From contig CAVTHT010000009.1 of assembly GCA_963734575.1 (NCBI GenBank), forward strand, positions 62,001-126,000: a DNA stretch of 64,000 nucleotides, given 5' to 3'. This document shows, in pieces, positions 1 through 13,076 of this stretch (the stretch's first letter is position 1; each line of letters starts with the position of its first letter). The notes below the pieces were generated by a model. It ran no database searches and had not been told where the DNA came from. It saw only the letters and a program-made list of their open reading frames with translations. The position numbers and the translations under genes were made by a program. This DNA comes from CAIWHR01 sp963734575. Lineage in GTDB: Bacteria > Pseudomonadota > Gammaproteobacteria > Burkholderiales > Casimicrobiaceae.

Positions 1-2
1 GC

Positions 3-2148
3 TCAGCCGGCGAGCGCGTCGAGCACCGCCTGGCGACTGAGGATCTCGGGCAACAGTCGCGGTGGCTGCCCCGGCCGGTAGACGACGTATACCGGAACGC
101 CGTTGCGCCCCAGCGCGGCCAGCGCCGCGGTGATGGTGGCATCGCGCCGGGTCCAGTCGGCACGCAGCAGGGCCACGTCGCGCCGCGCGAAGGCCTCGCG
201 CACCTCGGGCGTATTCAGCACGAGACGCTCGTTGACCTGGCACGTCACGCACCACGCCGCCGTGAAGTCCACGAATACCGTGCGTCCCGCCGACTGCAGC
301 TCCGTCACTCGCGTCGGACTGTAGGCGGCCCAGCCGTCGGCGTTGCGCGCCACAGCGCCTGCTCTTGGCGCCGCATCCTGTCCGCCGTACAGCGGCACGG
401 CGACCGCGACCGCCGTGCCCAGTGCGAGCACACCGGCCACGCCCCATGCCCGTGCGCCACCGGTACGCACGACATGCCACGCCCACAGTGCGAAGCCGAG
501 GGCGAGCATCACGGCGAAGAGCCGCAGCACGGCATCGTTGTCGCGCTGCGCGCCCAGCACCCACGCGAGCCAGATCACCGTGCCGTACAACGGGAATGCA
601 AGGAACTGCTTGAAGCGCACGAGCCATGGGCCCGGACGCGGGAGGTGCCGCCGCCAGCCGGGAAACCACGCCAGCGCGACATACGGCAACGCCATGCCCA
701 CGCCGAGCGCCGCGAACACCACCAGCGTGGTCAGCGCCGAGCCCGCCAGGGCATAGCCGAGCGCCGCACCCATGAACGGCGCGGTGCACGGCGAGGCGAT
801 GACGACCGCGAGCACACCCGAGGCGAACGCGTCGAGCGTGCGGTTCTCCGACGTCCATCCGGCGAGGCCCGACGGGAACCAGCTGCCCGAACTCGAACGC
901 GCCGGAAAGGTTGAGGGCGAGCACGAAGAAGAGCAGCGCGAGCGACGTGACCACCGCAGGCGATTGCAGCTGGAAGCCCCAGCCGAGCTCCTCGCCGGCC
1001 GCGCGCAGGCCGAACAGCACGAAGCCGAGGGTGAGGAACGTCAGCAGCACGCCGCCGGCGAAGGCCGCCGCCTCGGCGCGCATCGTCACGCGGCTGTCGT
1101 GATGCCGGGCGAAGCCGAGCACCTTCAGCGACAGCACGGGGAACACGCACGGCATGAGGTTGAGCAGGAGCCCGCCGACGACCGCGAGCGCGATCGCCAC
1201 CAGCGGTGTCGTGACCGTGGCCGTTGCGGGCGCGACATTTAGCGTGGCCACGGGCACGTCCGGCTTCGGGCCCGCGAGCACCGCTCCGCGCAACGGCACG
1301 TCGATCGTCGCGGCCTTGACGATGCCCTGCGGGGTCGCGAACCCGCCATCGGCAGTCAGCACACCGGCCACGCGCGTGAATCCGGGCGTGAGGGTGCTCG
1401 CCACCGGCAACGTGAGCTGCAGGCCCGCAGGCGTTTGCACGAGCGTCTGCCGCCCGGCCGGCTCGATGCGATCCTGCTCGAACGGGAAGAAGCGCAGTGC
1501 GCCGGGCGCACCGGCATCGCCGCTGGGGCGCAATGCCAGCTCGACACTGGTGCCGCGCCCATCAGCCGTGACCTCCCAGGCGGCGAGCGGTCGCGGCAGC
1601 GCCGTGCGCGCCGCATCGAGCGCTGCGCCCCACTGAGGATGCACGGTCGCGCTGGGAGCGATGGGCAGCGTCAGCGCAAGGTCCGCACCTTCCGGAATGC
1701 ACGTTTCCTTGCACACCAGCCAATCGGCGCGCGCCTTGATCGCGAGCTCCGTGCCGGCGAACGAAGCGGGGACGTGCAGGTCGACGAGGTGCAGCACCTC
1801 GCCCTCATAGCCGTAGTTCATCAGCGGCCCAACCGCGAGGGCGTGCGGTGCGGGCCACTGGATCGCCCCGGCGGTCACGCCCGCGGGCAGCGTCCAGGCG
1901 AGGGTGGTCGGCAAACCCGTGTCGCCGGGGTTCTGCCAGTACGTGTGCCAGCCGCGGTCGAGCTTGAGCCGCAGCGCAACGGTCGTCGTCTGGCCCGGCA
2001 CCGCGGCCGCCCGCTCGGGCACGAGCTCCGCTTCGACGTGCTCGGTGCGCGCCGGCGCGGCGGATGCAGGCACGCTGCACGCCAGCGCGAGCGCAAGGCC
2101 CGCGAGGACTTGGACGGATAGCGGCAACGCTGAGCGAGGTTCGGTCAT
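3..2148 (-). CDS. dsbD: Thiol:disulfide interchange protein DsbD (one frameshift)
   Basis: Inner-membrane protein that passes electrons from cytoplasmic thioredoxin to periplasmic substrates. From the ATG at 2148 the frame shows a signal peptide, the DsbD alpha domain with its cysteine pair (VCKETC), then the transmembrane domain beginning near LMPCVFPVLSLKVLGF with its first redox cysteine. The second half has the other membrane cysteine in SPCTAPFMG and a C-terminal thioredoxin domain with WCVTC, so all three cysteine pairs are present. A frame change near 875, where one extra base follows GQLVP, separates the halves; corrected length is about 714 residues, normal for DsbD. A sequencing error is the likely cause because both halves are fully conserved. 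Family assignment is secure. Confidence 0.93.
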   Translation of the reverse strand, partial: MTEPRSALPLSVQVLAGLALALACSVPASAAPARTEHVEAELVPERAAAVPGQTTTVALRLKLDRGWHTYWQNPGDTGLPTTLAWTLPAGVTAGAIQWPAPHALAVGPLMNYGYEGEVLHLVDLHVPASFAGTELAIKARADWLVCKETCIPEGADLALTLPIAPSATVHPQWGAALDAARTALPRPLAAWEVTADGRGTSVELALRPSGDAGAPGALRFFPFEQDRIEPAGRQTLVQTPAGLQLTLPVASTLTPGFTRVAGVLTADGGFATPQGIVKAATIDVPLRGAVLAGPKPDVPVATLNVAPATATVTTPLVAIALAVVGGLLLNLMPCVFPVLSLKVLGFARHHDSRVTMRAEAAAFAGGVLLTFLTLGFVLFGLRAAGEELGWGFQLQSPAVVTSLALLFFVLALNLSGAFEFGQLVPVGPRRMDVGEPHARRVRLGCARGRHRLAVHRAVHGCGARLCPGGLGADHAGGVRGARRGHGVAVCRAGVVSRLAAAPPASGPMARALQAVPCIPVVRHGDLARVGAGRAARQRCRAAALRRDARPRLRTVGVACRAYRWRTGMGRGRCARTGHGGRGRRAAVRRTGCGAKSRRCGAQRRRLGRLQSDASDGAAVGGTHGIRGLHGGVVRDVPGQRASRAEYARGARGLRAARRGPAACRLDPARCHHHRGAGRAGAQRRSGIRRLPAGAATATVARDPQSPGGARRARRL

Positions 2149-2184
2149 GGGTGAGGCGCTCCCGGCGATGACGGGGGCGCCGGA

Positions 2185-2190
2185 TATAAT
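2185..2190 (+). promoter_or_regulatory. Possible -10 element upstream of the GDT1-family gene
   Basis: A perfect TATAAT lies in the gap between the divergent dsbD and the exporter gene, about 120 bases before the GTG start at 2311. I see no good -35 hexamer 16-18 bases upstream, so this is only a candidate. Confidence 0.3.
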
Positions 2191-2310
2191 TTTACCGGGC
2201 GCGGTGTCGCGTCCCGCTGACGCACCTCAAGCTTCGGTCGGCCGTCATCCCCGGGCCGACGGGTGGCCCGCGCGCCATGCCAACCGCCGGGCACCGCCCC
2301 TTATTCCTCC

Positions 2311-2877
2311 GTGATCGAAACCCTCCTCGTTTCCATCGCCGTCGTCGCCCTGGGCGAGATCGGCGACAAGACCCAGCTCCTGGCACTGATGCTCGCGGTG
2401 CGCTACCGGCGCCCGCGACCGATCATCGCGGGCATCCTGATCGCCACGCTCGCCAATCACGCCCTCGCCGGGTTCGTCGGCAACCTCGTGCAGCGAAGCG
2501 TGCCGCCCGAGATGCTCCGCTGGGCCGTGGCCGTCGCGTTCTTCGCGGTCGCCGCGTGGGCGTTGAAGCCCGACACGCTGGACGACGCGCCCGTCGCGCG
2601 GAGCTCGTCGTGGGGCGTGCTCGGCGTCACGATCGTCGCGTTCTTCCTCGCGGAGATGGGCGACAAGACCCAGGTCGCGACCGTGGTCCTCGCCGCGCGC
2701 TTTCCCTCGCTGCTCGCGGTGGTCGTCGGCACCACGATCGGCATGCTGCTCGCCAACGTTCCCGTGGTGTTCCTCGGCAAGGCCGCGTCGTCGCGGATTC
2801 CGTTCCGCGCGGTGCGCATCGCGGCCGCGGCGCTCTTCGCCGTCCTCGGCGTGATCACGCTGTTCGCACCCGTCTGA
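2311..2877 (+). CDS. GDT1/TMEM165 (UPF0016) family cation exporter
   Basis: Integral membrane protein of the UPF0016 family, whose characterised bacterial members export Mn2+ and whose eukaryotic members move Ca2+/Mn2+ with H+. The two signature motifs, ALGEIGDKTQ and FLAEMGDKTQ, open the two homologous halves, and about six hydrophobic segments are visible. The GTG at 2311 puts the first motif about 15 residues from the N-terminus, as is usual; an in-frame GTG at 2263 would add a non-conserved extension. Length 188 residues, intact. Members are often preceded by a yybP-ykoY Mn riboswitch, but I could not recognise one here. Substrate is inferred from the family. Confidence 0.85.
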   Translation: MIETLLVSIAVVALGEIGDKTQLLALMLAVRYRRPRPIIAGILIATLANHALAGFVGNLVQRSVPPEMLRWAVAVAFFAVAAWALKPDTLDDAPVARSSSWGVLGVTIVAFFLAEMGDKTQVATVVLAARFPSLLAVVVGTTIGMLLANVPVVFLGKAASSRIPFRAVRIAAAALFAVLGVITLFAPV

Positions 2878-2908
2878 ACGCCGGGGCACCCGTCGCGTGC
2901 GGCGCAGC

Positions 2909-5663
<2,755 letters not shown>

Positions 5664-5667
<4 letters not shown>

Positions 5668-6122
5668 GCGGCCTCCGCATCGGGATGCGTGCGGCCCTTC
5701 ACCAGGGTCACCGGGATGCCGGGGTCCATGGCGTGGATCGCCGCGTGCGTGACCGAACCGAGCAGGATCTGCGTCACGGTGCCGAGGCCGCGCGTGCCCA
5801 TGATCACCTTGTCGCATCCCAGGTGCTTCGCGCACTGCGCGATCGCTTCACCGGCATGACCGATGCGCGTGTGGCGCGTGAAAGGAATGCCCGCCTCGCG
5901 CAGGAGGTCGCTGGCATGCGCGAGCGCCTTCTCCGACTCCTCGCGATGAAAGTCCTGGACCACGCTGGCCGCGATGAACGTCGTCACGTCGCCATGCAGC
6001 GGCGCCTGCACGTTGAGGAGATGAACCTCGAGGGGCTCGCGATCCCGCGCGAGCTTGATCACGTGATGCACGGCAGCGAGCGCGCACGCCGAGCCGTCGA
6101 CAGGCACGAGTGCCTTGAGCAT
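5664..6122 (-). CDS. Universal stress protein UspA family
   Basis: Single UspA domain of 152 residues, cytoplasmic. The beta-1 strand ALVPVDGS and the ATP-binding signature GTRGLGTVTQILLGSVT (G-2x-G-9x-G-S/T pattern) are visible, indicating an ATP-binding member. Its stop overlaps the start of the P-type ATPase by four bases (ATGA), so the two are probably translationally coupled. Usp domains often accompany ion-transport ATPases. Intact. Confidence 0.9.
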
Positions 6123-6468
6123 GGCCGACCTCCGTCCAAACGACCTCAAGCCGATGCGCCCGCAGCGCACCGTGATGGCCGTGCGCGAGCGCTCCCGACT
6201 TACCGTGTTTGGCAAAGGTCTTGCATCGGCGCCGCGATGGCGCCGCCCGCACGCCCGGGGACGCGAGTCCCGGCCTGACGGCTCGTGCGGCAAAGCTACT
6301 CCCCCTTGCGGGTAAGTGCATCGATGGTAACCACGCCACCGCGCCGGAGCAAGCCGGCACGCCGTGCGACGCGACGGCGCAGGGAGGTGCGCCGGTATAA
6401 TCAACGACTTGCCCGCGCGCGTTCGCGCGTGAATCCTAGACACCGTATTGCCGGACAACGAAGCAACC
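6123..6468. other. Divergent intergenic region between usp and leuS
   Basis: This 346-base stretch has no convincing gene; the short frames here are arginine-rich and resemble nothing known. It should hold the promoter of the usp-ATPase operon (leftward) and the leuS promoter (rightward; see 6396-6401). Confidence 0.6.
6396..6401 (+). promoter_or_regulatory. Putative -10 box of the leuS-lptE-holA operon
   Basis: TATAAT in the context GCCGGTATAATC, 68 bases before the leuS start, which would leave a leader of about 60 bases. The -35 region 17 bases upstream is GC-rich and does not match TTGACA well. Confidence 0.45.
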
Positions 6469-9095
6469 ATGAAGCCTTACCAGCCCGCCACCATCGAAGC
6501 CGCCGCCCAGGCGGCCTGGCGCGACGGCGACGCGTACCGCGCCGTCGAGCGCGCGGACCGGCGCAAGTTCTACTGCGTGTCGATGCTGCCGTACCCGTCG
6601 GGCAAGCTGCACATGGGGCACGTGCGCAACTACACGATCAACGACGTGATGTACCGCCACCTGCGGATGCAGGGGTGGAACGTGCTGATGCCCATGGGCT
6701 GGGACGCGTTCGGGCTGCCCGCGGAGAACGCCGCGATGAAGAGCGGCCTCGCACCCGCGAAGTGGACGTACGACAACATCGCCTACATGAAGCAGCAGCT
6801 CAAGGCGATGGGGTTCGCCATCGACTGGTCGCGCGAGCTCGCCACCTGCGATCCCGACTACTACAAGTGGAACCAGTGGCTGTTCCTGCGCATGCTGGAG
6901 AAGGGCATCGCCTACCGCACCACGGGCGTCGTCAACTGGGACCCCGTGGACCAGACGGTGCTCGCCAACGAGCAGGTGATCGACGGCCGCGGCTGGCGCT
7001 CGGGCGCGCCCGTCGAGAAGCGCGAGATCCCGATGTACTACCTGCGCATCACGCAGTACGCGGAGGAGCTCCTTGCGTGCCTCGACCGCATGCCCGGCTG
7101 GCCGGACCGCGTGAAGACGATGCAGGCGAACTGGATCGGCAAGAGCATCGGCGTGCGCTTCGCTTTTCCGCACGACATCCGCGACGAGACCGGCGCGCCC
7201 ATCGGCGGCAGCCGCATGTACGTCTTCACGACGCGCGCCGACACCATCATGGGCGTCACGTTCTGCGCGGTGGCTGCAGAGCATCCGCTCGCGACGCACG
7301 CCGCGCGGTCGAATCCCGCGCTCGCCGAGTTCGTCGCCGAGTGCAAGCGCGGCAGCGTGATGGAGGCCGACCTCGCCGTGATGGAGAAGAAGGGCATGCG
7401 CACCGGGCTCTTCGTCCAGCATCCCCTCACGGGCCAGGCCGTCGAGGTGTGGGTCGGCAACTACGTGCTCATGGGCTACGGCGACGGCGCGGTGATGGGT
7501 GTGCCCGCGCACGACGAGCGCGACTTCGCGTTCGCGCAGAAGTACGGTCTGCCGATCCGGCAGGTCATCGCCGTTGCCGGCGAGGCGTTCTCCACCCATG
7601 CCTGGCAGGGGTGGTACGAGGACAAGGAGCGCGGCCATTGCGTCAACTCGGGCAAGTACGACGGTCTCGGGTACGAGGCAGCGGTCGAAGCGGTCGCTGC
7701 CGATCTCGCGGCCGTCGGTCTCGGCGAGAAGCGCACGACCTATCGCCTGCGCGACTGGGGGATCTCGCGGCAGCGCTACTGGGGCACGCCCATCCCGATC
7801 ATCCACTGCGACGCGTGCGGCGAGGTGCCCGTCCCCGACAAGGATCTGCCCGTCGTGCTGCCCGACGACCTCGTTCCCGACGGCAGCGGCAACCCGCTCG
7901 CGAAGCGCGCGGACTTCGTCAACACGACCTGTCCCCAGTGCGGCCGCGCGGCCCGGCGCGAGACGGACACCATGGATACGTTCGTCGACTCGTCGTGGTA
8001 TTTCATGCGCTACGCCTCCCCGGGCGCACCGGCGATGCTCGACGACCGCGAGCATTACTGGATGCCGATGGACCAGTACATCGGCGGCATCACGCACGCG
8101 ATCCTGCACCTGCTGTACGCGCGCTTCTGGACCAAGGTCATGCGCGACATGGGCCTCGTGCACTACGACGAGCCGTTCCTGCGGCTCCTGACGCAGGGCA
8201 TGGTGCTCAACCATGCCTTCTTCCGCCGCAATGCCAAGGGCGGCATCGACTACATCGCGCCGGAGAACGTCAACGTGCACGCGCGACGGCTCGGGGGCGA
8301 TCACCGGCGGCACGTCGAAGACCGATGGGCAGCCCGTCGAATACGACGGCCTCGGCACCATGTCGAAGTCGAAGCTCAACGGCGTCGACCCGCAGGACAT
8401 GATCGACCGCTTCGGCGCGGACGCTTCACGCCTGTTCGTGATGTTCGCGAGCCCGCCCGAGCAGACCATCGAGTGGTCCGACAACGGTGTCGAAGGCGCG
8501 CACCGTTTCCTGCGCCGACTCTGGACGCAGGCGCAGCAGCGCGCCGAGCTCGTGGCCGGCACGCCGGATGGATTCGACTTCCGCGACGCCGATGCCGCCG
8601 GTGAAGACCGCGCGACGCGAGCTTCATCTCACGCTGAAGCAGGCCAACTACGACTACGAGCGCGTGCAGTACAACACCGTCGTGTCGGCGGGCATGAAGA
8701 TGCTGAACACGCTCGAAGGCGCAGCGACCGACGGCCGCGGCGCGCAGGCGTTCCTGCGCGAAGGCTGGTCGATCCTGCTGCGCGTGCTGTACCCGGTCGT
8801 GCCGCACGTCACGTGGGAACTCTGGCGCGACCTCGGTCTCGCGGGGACGCACGGCGACATCCTCGACGCGCCCTGGCCGGCGGTCGACGTGCAGGCGCTG
8901 GAGCAGGACGAGGTCGAGCTCGTGCTGCAGGTGAACGGCAAGGTCCGCGGCAAGCTGCGCGTGGCCGCGGGCGCGAGCGCTCCGGACATCGAGCTCGCGG
9001 CGAAGGCGTCGCCCGAAGTCGCGAAGCACGCGAGCGGCGGCGCGGTGAAGAAGGTGATCGTGGTTCCCGGCCGGCTCGTCAATGTCGTCGTCTGA
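6469..9095 (+). CDS. leuS: Leucyl-tRNA synthetase (two frameshifts)
   Basis: Class I aminoacyl-tRNA synthetase charging tRNA-Leu. Visible: the HIGH-type motif HMGH near residue 45, the CP1 editing domain with the threonine-rich TTRADTIMGVTF, the catalytic domain with DTFVDSSWYFMRYASP, the MSKSK motif (GTMSKSKLNGVDPQ), the anticodon-binding helices and the C-terminal domain. The frame changes near 8290 (one extra base before RDGSGAITGG) and near 8600 (one extra base before VKTARRELHL). Corrected length is about 874 residues, normal. leuS is essential and normally single copy, so a real double frameshift is implausible; these breaks are strong evidence of sequence errors in the window. Its end overlaps lptE. 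Confidence 0.96.
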
Positions 9096-9606
9096 ACGCG
9101 GCGCGCGGCGGCGCGTCGTCGGCGCGCTCGCGGCCCTCGCCGCGCTATCGCTCACCGGCGGTTGCGGCTTCCACCTCCGCGGCGACGTCGCGTACCCGTT
9201 CACGTCGCTCTACCTCAATGCACCGGCCGGCCAGCCGCTCACGACCGAGCTGCGGCGCGCCATCGAAGGCCTGAGCGGAATCCGCGTCGCCGACAGCGCG
9301 ACGGCCGCGCAGGTCATTCTCGACGTCACCGGGGTGGCCGACGACAAGCAGGTGCTCTCGCTGTCGGGGGGCGGTCGCGTGCGCGAGTTCCTGCTCATCA
9401 AGCGCGTCACCATCGCCCTGCACGACACCAACGGCGGCGACTGGCTGCCGGCGGCCGAAGTGCAGGTGCGGCGCAGCTACACGTTCAACGAGACCGAGGT
9501 GCTCGCGCGCGAGGCGCAGGAAGTGCGCCTGCTGAAGGAGATGCAGACGGACGTCGTGCAACAGATCATCCGCCGGCTGCAGGCGGCGCACCAACCCGCG
9601 GCCTGA
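9082..9606 (+). CDS. lptE: LPS-assembly lipoprotein LptE
   Basis: Outer-membrane lipoprotein that plugs LptD in lipopolysaccharide export (formerly RlpB). N-terminal signal peptide with lipobox LTGGC followed by GFHLRG, the typical LptE mature start. 174 residues, intact. The ATG overlaps the leuS 3' end by 14 bases and holA follows after 8 bases, the conserved leuS-lptE-holA order. Confidence 0.94.
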   Translation: MSSSERGARRRVVGALAALAALSLTGGCGFHLRGDVAYPFTSLYLNAPAGQPLTTELRRAIEGLSGIRVADSATAAQVILDVTGVADDKQVLSLSGGGRVREFLLIKRVTIALHDTNGGDWLPAAEVQVRRSYTFNETEVLAREAQEVRLLKEMQTDVVQQIIRRLQAAHQPAA

Positions 9607-9614
9607 ACACTGCG

Positions 9615-10649
9615 ATGGAGCTTCGCGCATCCCAGCTCGCAGGACATCTCGAGCGCACGCTCGCGCCGATCTACCTCGTCCACGGTGATGAACCGCTGCT
9701 CGCGCTGGAAGCGGCGGACGCGATCCGCGCCGCGGCGCGACGCGGTGGCTGCGACGACCGCGAAGTGCTCGTCGTGGAGCCCGGCTTCCGCTGGGATGCC
9801 TTCCTCGGTGCGAACGCCAACCTCGGGCTCTTCGGCAGTCGCAAGCTCATCGACATGCGCATCCCCTCGGGCAAGCCGGGCACCGAGGGCGCAAAGGCGC
9901 TCGAGGCCTATGCGGCCCAGCCCAATCCCGACAACGTGACCGTGCTGACGCTGCCGAAGCTCGACCGCGGCACGCAGTCCTCCGGCTGGTTCAGCGCGCT
10001 CGCGGAGGCCGGGGTCGCCATCGCGGTGTATCCGCTCGATCGCGACGAGCTCCCGGCATGGATCGCCGCACGCTTCGCGCGGCAGGGCCAGCGCGCCGGA
10101 CGCGAGACGCTGGCGTGGCTCGCGGATCGTTGCGAGGGCAACCTGTTCGCGGCGCGGCAGGAGATCGAGAAGCTCGGCCTGCTGCTCCCGGAGGGTCCGC
10201 TCGCGCACGAGGACGTCGAGCGCGCCGTCAGCGACGTCGCGCGCTACGACGTGTTCCAGCTCTCGGAGGCGTGGCTCGGCGGCGATGCGGCGCGCACGCT
10301 GCGCATCCTCGGCGGCCTCGAAGCCGAAGGTGAAGGCATCCAGCTCCTCCTTTGGCAGCTCGGCGAGGACATCCACGCCCTCGCGGCCGTGCTCGACGCC
10401 ACGGCAGCCGGCACGCCGCTGCAGTCCGCGGTGCGCAATGCGCGGGTCTGGGGCAAGCGGCAGGGTGCACTGGAGCGCGCGGCGCGCCGCGTGCATCGCA
10501 CGGCACTCTCCCCCCTGCTCCACGCGCTCGGGAGGCTCGACGCGCTGTCCAAGGGCATCGGCCGCGGCAACGCGTGGGACGAATTGCGCAACGTGGCGCT
10601 CGCTCTCGCGGCCAAGCCGGCGCTGCCGCTGCCGGTCGCGCCGCACTGA
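9615..10649 (+). CDS. holA: DNA polymerase III delta subunit
   Basis: Clamp-loader subunit that opens the beta sliding clamp. The 344-residue protein has the N-terminal mini-AAA domain (IYLVHGDEPLL near residue 19, lacking a functional Walker A as in all HolA), the DNVTVLTLPKLD strand and the helical C-terminal collar with QLLLWQLGEDI. The ATG at 9615 follows the lptE stop by 8 bases. Intact. Confidence 0.94.
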   Translation: MELRASQLAGHLERTLAPIYLVHGDEPLLALEAADAIRAAARRGGCDDREVLVVEPGFRWDAFLGANANLGLFGSRKLIDMRIPSGKPGTEGAKALEAYAAQPNPDNVTVLTLPKLDRGTQSSGWFSALAEAGVAIAVYPLDRDELPAWIAARFARQGQRAGRETLAWLADRCEGNLFAARQEIEKLGLLLPEGPLAHEDVERAVSDVARYDVFQLSEAWLGGDAARTLRILGGLEAEGEGIQLLLWQLGEDIHALAAVLDATAAGTPLQSAVRNARVWGKRQGALERAARRVHRTALSPLLHALGRLDALSKGIGRGNAWDELRNVALALAAKPALPLPVAPH

Positions 10650-10653
10650 GACG

Positions 10654-11385
10654 CTAGCGCAGGTCGCCCCACGCGGCCTGCAGCAGCGCGAGCGCTGTCG
10701 TCGCGGCCGTTTCCGTACGGAGCACGCGCGGCCCGAGCGCGATGCGCGTGACGCCACTGCGCACGAGGCGCTCGATCTCCTCGGGCGCGAGACCGCCTTC
10801 GGGACCGATCACCACGGCGCATGCATCTCCCGGAGTCGGACACGCGGCCAGCGGCACCCCGCCTTGCGGCACGCACACGAACGCCGCAGTGCCTTCCGGC
10901 TGCCATTGCGCGAGCCTCCGTACGGCATGAACGGGTGGCACGCGATTGCGTCCGCATTGCTCGCATGCGGCGATCGCGATCTGCTCCCAGTGCGCCCGGC
11001 GCTTCTCTCCCCGCGCATCCGCCGGAAAGGGCGCACTGCGCGCCGTGATCACCGGCGCGATCGCGGCGACGCCGAGTTCGACGCTCTTGCGCACCGCGTA
11101 ATCCATCGCGTCGTTGGCGGCGATGGCCTGCACGAGCGTGACGGCGAGCGGCGACTCGCGCTCGATGCTTTCGAATCCTTCGAGGCGCACCTGCGCGCCA
11201 CGCTTGTGCACGCTCGCGATCCGCGCGCTGTACTCGCCGCCCCGACCGTCGAACAGGATCAGCGCATCGTCGATACCAAGACGTACGACGCGCACGGCGT
11301 GATGCGCCACGCTCTCCGGCAGCTCGAGGGTCTTGCCCACCATGGCCGGAGCGAGCGCGTCCGTGACGTGGAAACGCGGCGGCAT
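10654..11385 (-). CDS. rsmE: 16S rRNA (uracil1498-N3)-methyltransferase RsmE
   Basis: SPOUT-class methyltransferase that makes m3U1498 in 16S rRNA. N-terminal PUA-like domain starting PRFHV, then the knotted domain with the SAM-binding signatures VVIGPEGGLAPEEIE and LGPRVLRTETAATTAL. 243 residues, intact. Convergent with holA (4-base gap). The GNAT gene upstream on the same strand ends one base before this ATG, so the two are likely co-transcribed. Confidence 0.95.
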   Translation of the reverse strand: MPPRFHVTDALAPAMVGKTLELPESVAHHAVRVVRLGIDDALILFDGRGGEYSARIASVHKRGAQVRLEGFESIERESPLAVTLVQAIAANDAMDYAVRKSVELGVAAIAPVITARSAPFPADARGEKRRAHWEQIAIAACEQCGRNRVPPVHAVRRLAQWQPEGTAAFVCVPQGGVPLAACPTPGDACAVVIGPEGGLAPEEIERLVRSGVTRIALGPRVLRTETAATTALALLQAAWGDLR

Positions 11386-11386
11386 G

Positions 11387-12253
11387 TCAGTCTTCTTCGG
11401 GAAGCACGAAATCGAAGTGGTAGTGGTCGCCCACAGGGACATAGCCGAGGCTGAGATACAGGCCGTTGCTGACGCGGTTCGCAACGTCCGCGGTCAGGAA
11501 GATGTCCGTGCAGCCGCGCTCGCGGAGCATGCGCGACACCGCGGCGGTCAGCGCCTTGGCATAGCCGTGGCCGCGATGCTGCGGGGGCGTGTAGACGCTG
11601 ACGATCCGCGCGGCGTCTTCGCCCGTCATCTCGAACCCCAGCAGCGCGCGTGGTCCGCCATCGGCCCACACCCACAGCCTTTCCTCCGCGATGCGCGCGA
11701 GCGTGGTCTTGCGCACCTGCGACTTGTCGTCGGGCACGCGCACTTCGTCGATGAACGCATCGAGCCAGTCCGCGATGCGCTCGACCTCGGCCTCGATGGC
11801 GGGTCGGGCTCGCCCGCGGACGCCCTCGGGAAGCCGCAGCTCGCCGAGGCGGTAGTTGCGCAAGTGAAACCGCGGCCGGTGCACGCGGCCGGTCGCGCGC
11901 CGCCACGCCCGCACGAAGCTTTCGCATGCGGGCAGCATTCCCATCACCCCCGCGAGCTCGACCCCCTCGGCGGCAAGGAAGCTGGCGATGGCCGCCGCTG
12001 CGGCAGGATCGCTGTCGCCGATCACGAGCGGCCCGCGTGCGCGCTGCAACGCGAAGGCGGCCGCATGCTCGCGCGGGTCGTGCGCCGTCGCGAGCAGTGC
12101 AGCCGAGCGCCGGCCGATGCGCGTCCTGGCGAGGCCGCGCGCCCAGGCGAGGATGCCGCCGTATGCCGCGCGATCGCGCTCGATGAGCGGCGCCGCAGCG
12201 GCGAGGAAGTCGCGCGAGTCGGTGTGCCTGACGACGCGCCAGCGCGCGGTCAT
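11387..12253 (-). CDS. GNAT family N-acetyltransferase
   Basis: 288-residue protein whose C-terminal GNAT fold carries the acetyl-CoA-binding motif A (VYTPPQHRGHGYAKALTAAV) and the downstream LYLSLGY segment. The N-terminal half is a poorly conserved extension seen in a GNAT subgroup of unknown substrate. The ATG at 12253 overlaps the end of the upstream alpha/beta hydrolase by four bases; rsmE follows after one base. Intact. The acyl acceptor cannot be deduced. Confidence 0.85.
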   Translation of the reverse strand: MTARWRVVRHTDSRDFLAAAAPLIERDRAAYGGILAWARGLARTRIGRRSAALLATAHDPREHAAAFALQRARGPLVIGDSDPAAAAAIASFLAAEGVELAGVMGMLPACESFVRAWRRATGRVHRPRFHLRNYRLGELRLPEGVRGRARPAIEAEVERIADWLDAFIDEVRVPDDKSQVRKTTLARIAEERLWVWADGGPRALLGFEMTGEDAARIVSVYTPPQHRGHGYAKALTAAVSRMLRERGCTDIFLTADVANRVSNGLYLSLGYVPVGDHYHFDFVLPEED

Positions 12254-13046
12254 TGCATGAGGAAACGCCGCAGCGCGTCGAGCACCGCGTCGGGCTCCTC
12301 GGCCATCAGCGCATGACCGCTCTGCGGTAGCCGCACCACTTCGCGGCCCGGCAGGGCGGCGAGGAGCGCGCCGGCGTTGCGCGCCGGGGCCATGAGATCG
12401 CGCCCCGCGAGCACCACGAGCGAGGGACAGCGCACGGCGGCGGCGGCCGCTAGACCGCCCGCATATTGCCGGCACGCCATGAGGTCGGTCGCCAGCACGC
12501 CGGCTCACCCGAGCGCTCCATGAGTTGCAGCGCATTGCCGGCCATCCACACACCAGGCAACGTGTTGCCGCCGAGCTTCCCGCGCAAGCCGAACGACCAT
12601 CCGTTGATCATCTCGTAGGCGGCGTGCGCGTCATCGCGCGCCGCGGCGAGAAGCTCGTCGCTGACTTCCATCGGCACCGCAGGGCCGAGCAGCGCGAGCC
12701 GGGAAACGCGACCGGGACTGCGCGCCGCGCAGTCGAGCGCGGCGAGCGCGCCCATGGAATGTCCGATCAGCGCAGCCTGCGGCATGTCCGCCGCGTCGAG
12801 CACATCGACGAGCCAGCTCGCGATCGCTTCGACCGACGTCAGTGCCGGACCGGGGGAGCGACCGTGCCCGGGCAGGTCGAGCGCGAGCACGTTGCAGCCG
12901 TGATGCGCGAAATAGCGCGACTGCAGTGCCCACACGCTGTGATCGTGCGCAGCGCCATGGACGAATACGACCGCCGGCGCGCCTGCGCGGTGTGCGCGCG
13001 CTCCGGTATACGCATAGACGTCGCGCCCGCCGACCCGCAGGATCAT
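12250..13046 (-). CDS. Alpha/beta hydrolase (one frameshift)
   Basis: Alpha/beta-hydrolase fold enzyme of about 265 residues. Oxyanion-hole region VVFVHGAAHDH, nucleophile elbow GHSMG, acid residue in VVLAGRDLMAP and catalytic histidine in QSGHALM are all present. The first part ends in the wrong frame near 12500 (after ERSGEP) and the rest continues in another frame; here the change is best explained by one missing base. Substrate unknown; the fold covers esterases, lactonases and C-C hydrolases. Overlaps the GNAT gene by four bases. Confidence 0.84.
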
Positions 13047-13076
13047 GGCGCCGCTGCGCGCACGGCGCGCCGAAGC

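Noticed and set aside
2149..2310. Possible yybP-ykoY manganese riboswitch before the UPF0016 gene
   Set aside because: Looked for because the family often has one, but I could not find the conserved loop elements.
6436..8562. 708-residue open frame antisense to leuS
   Set aside because: It mirrors leuS codon positions and has a His/Arg/Val-rich composition with no domain; typical shadow in GC-rich DNA.
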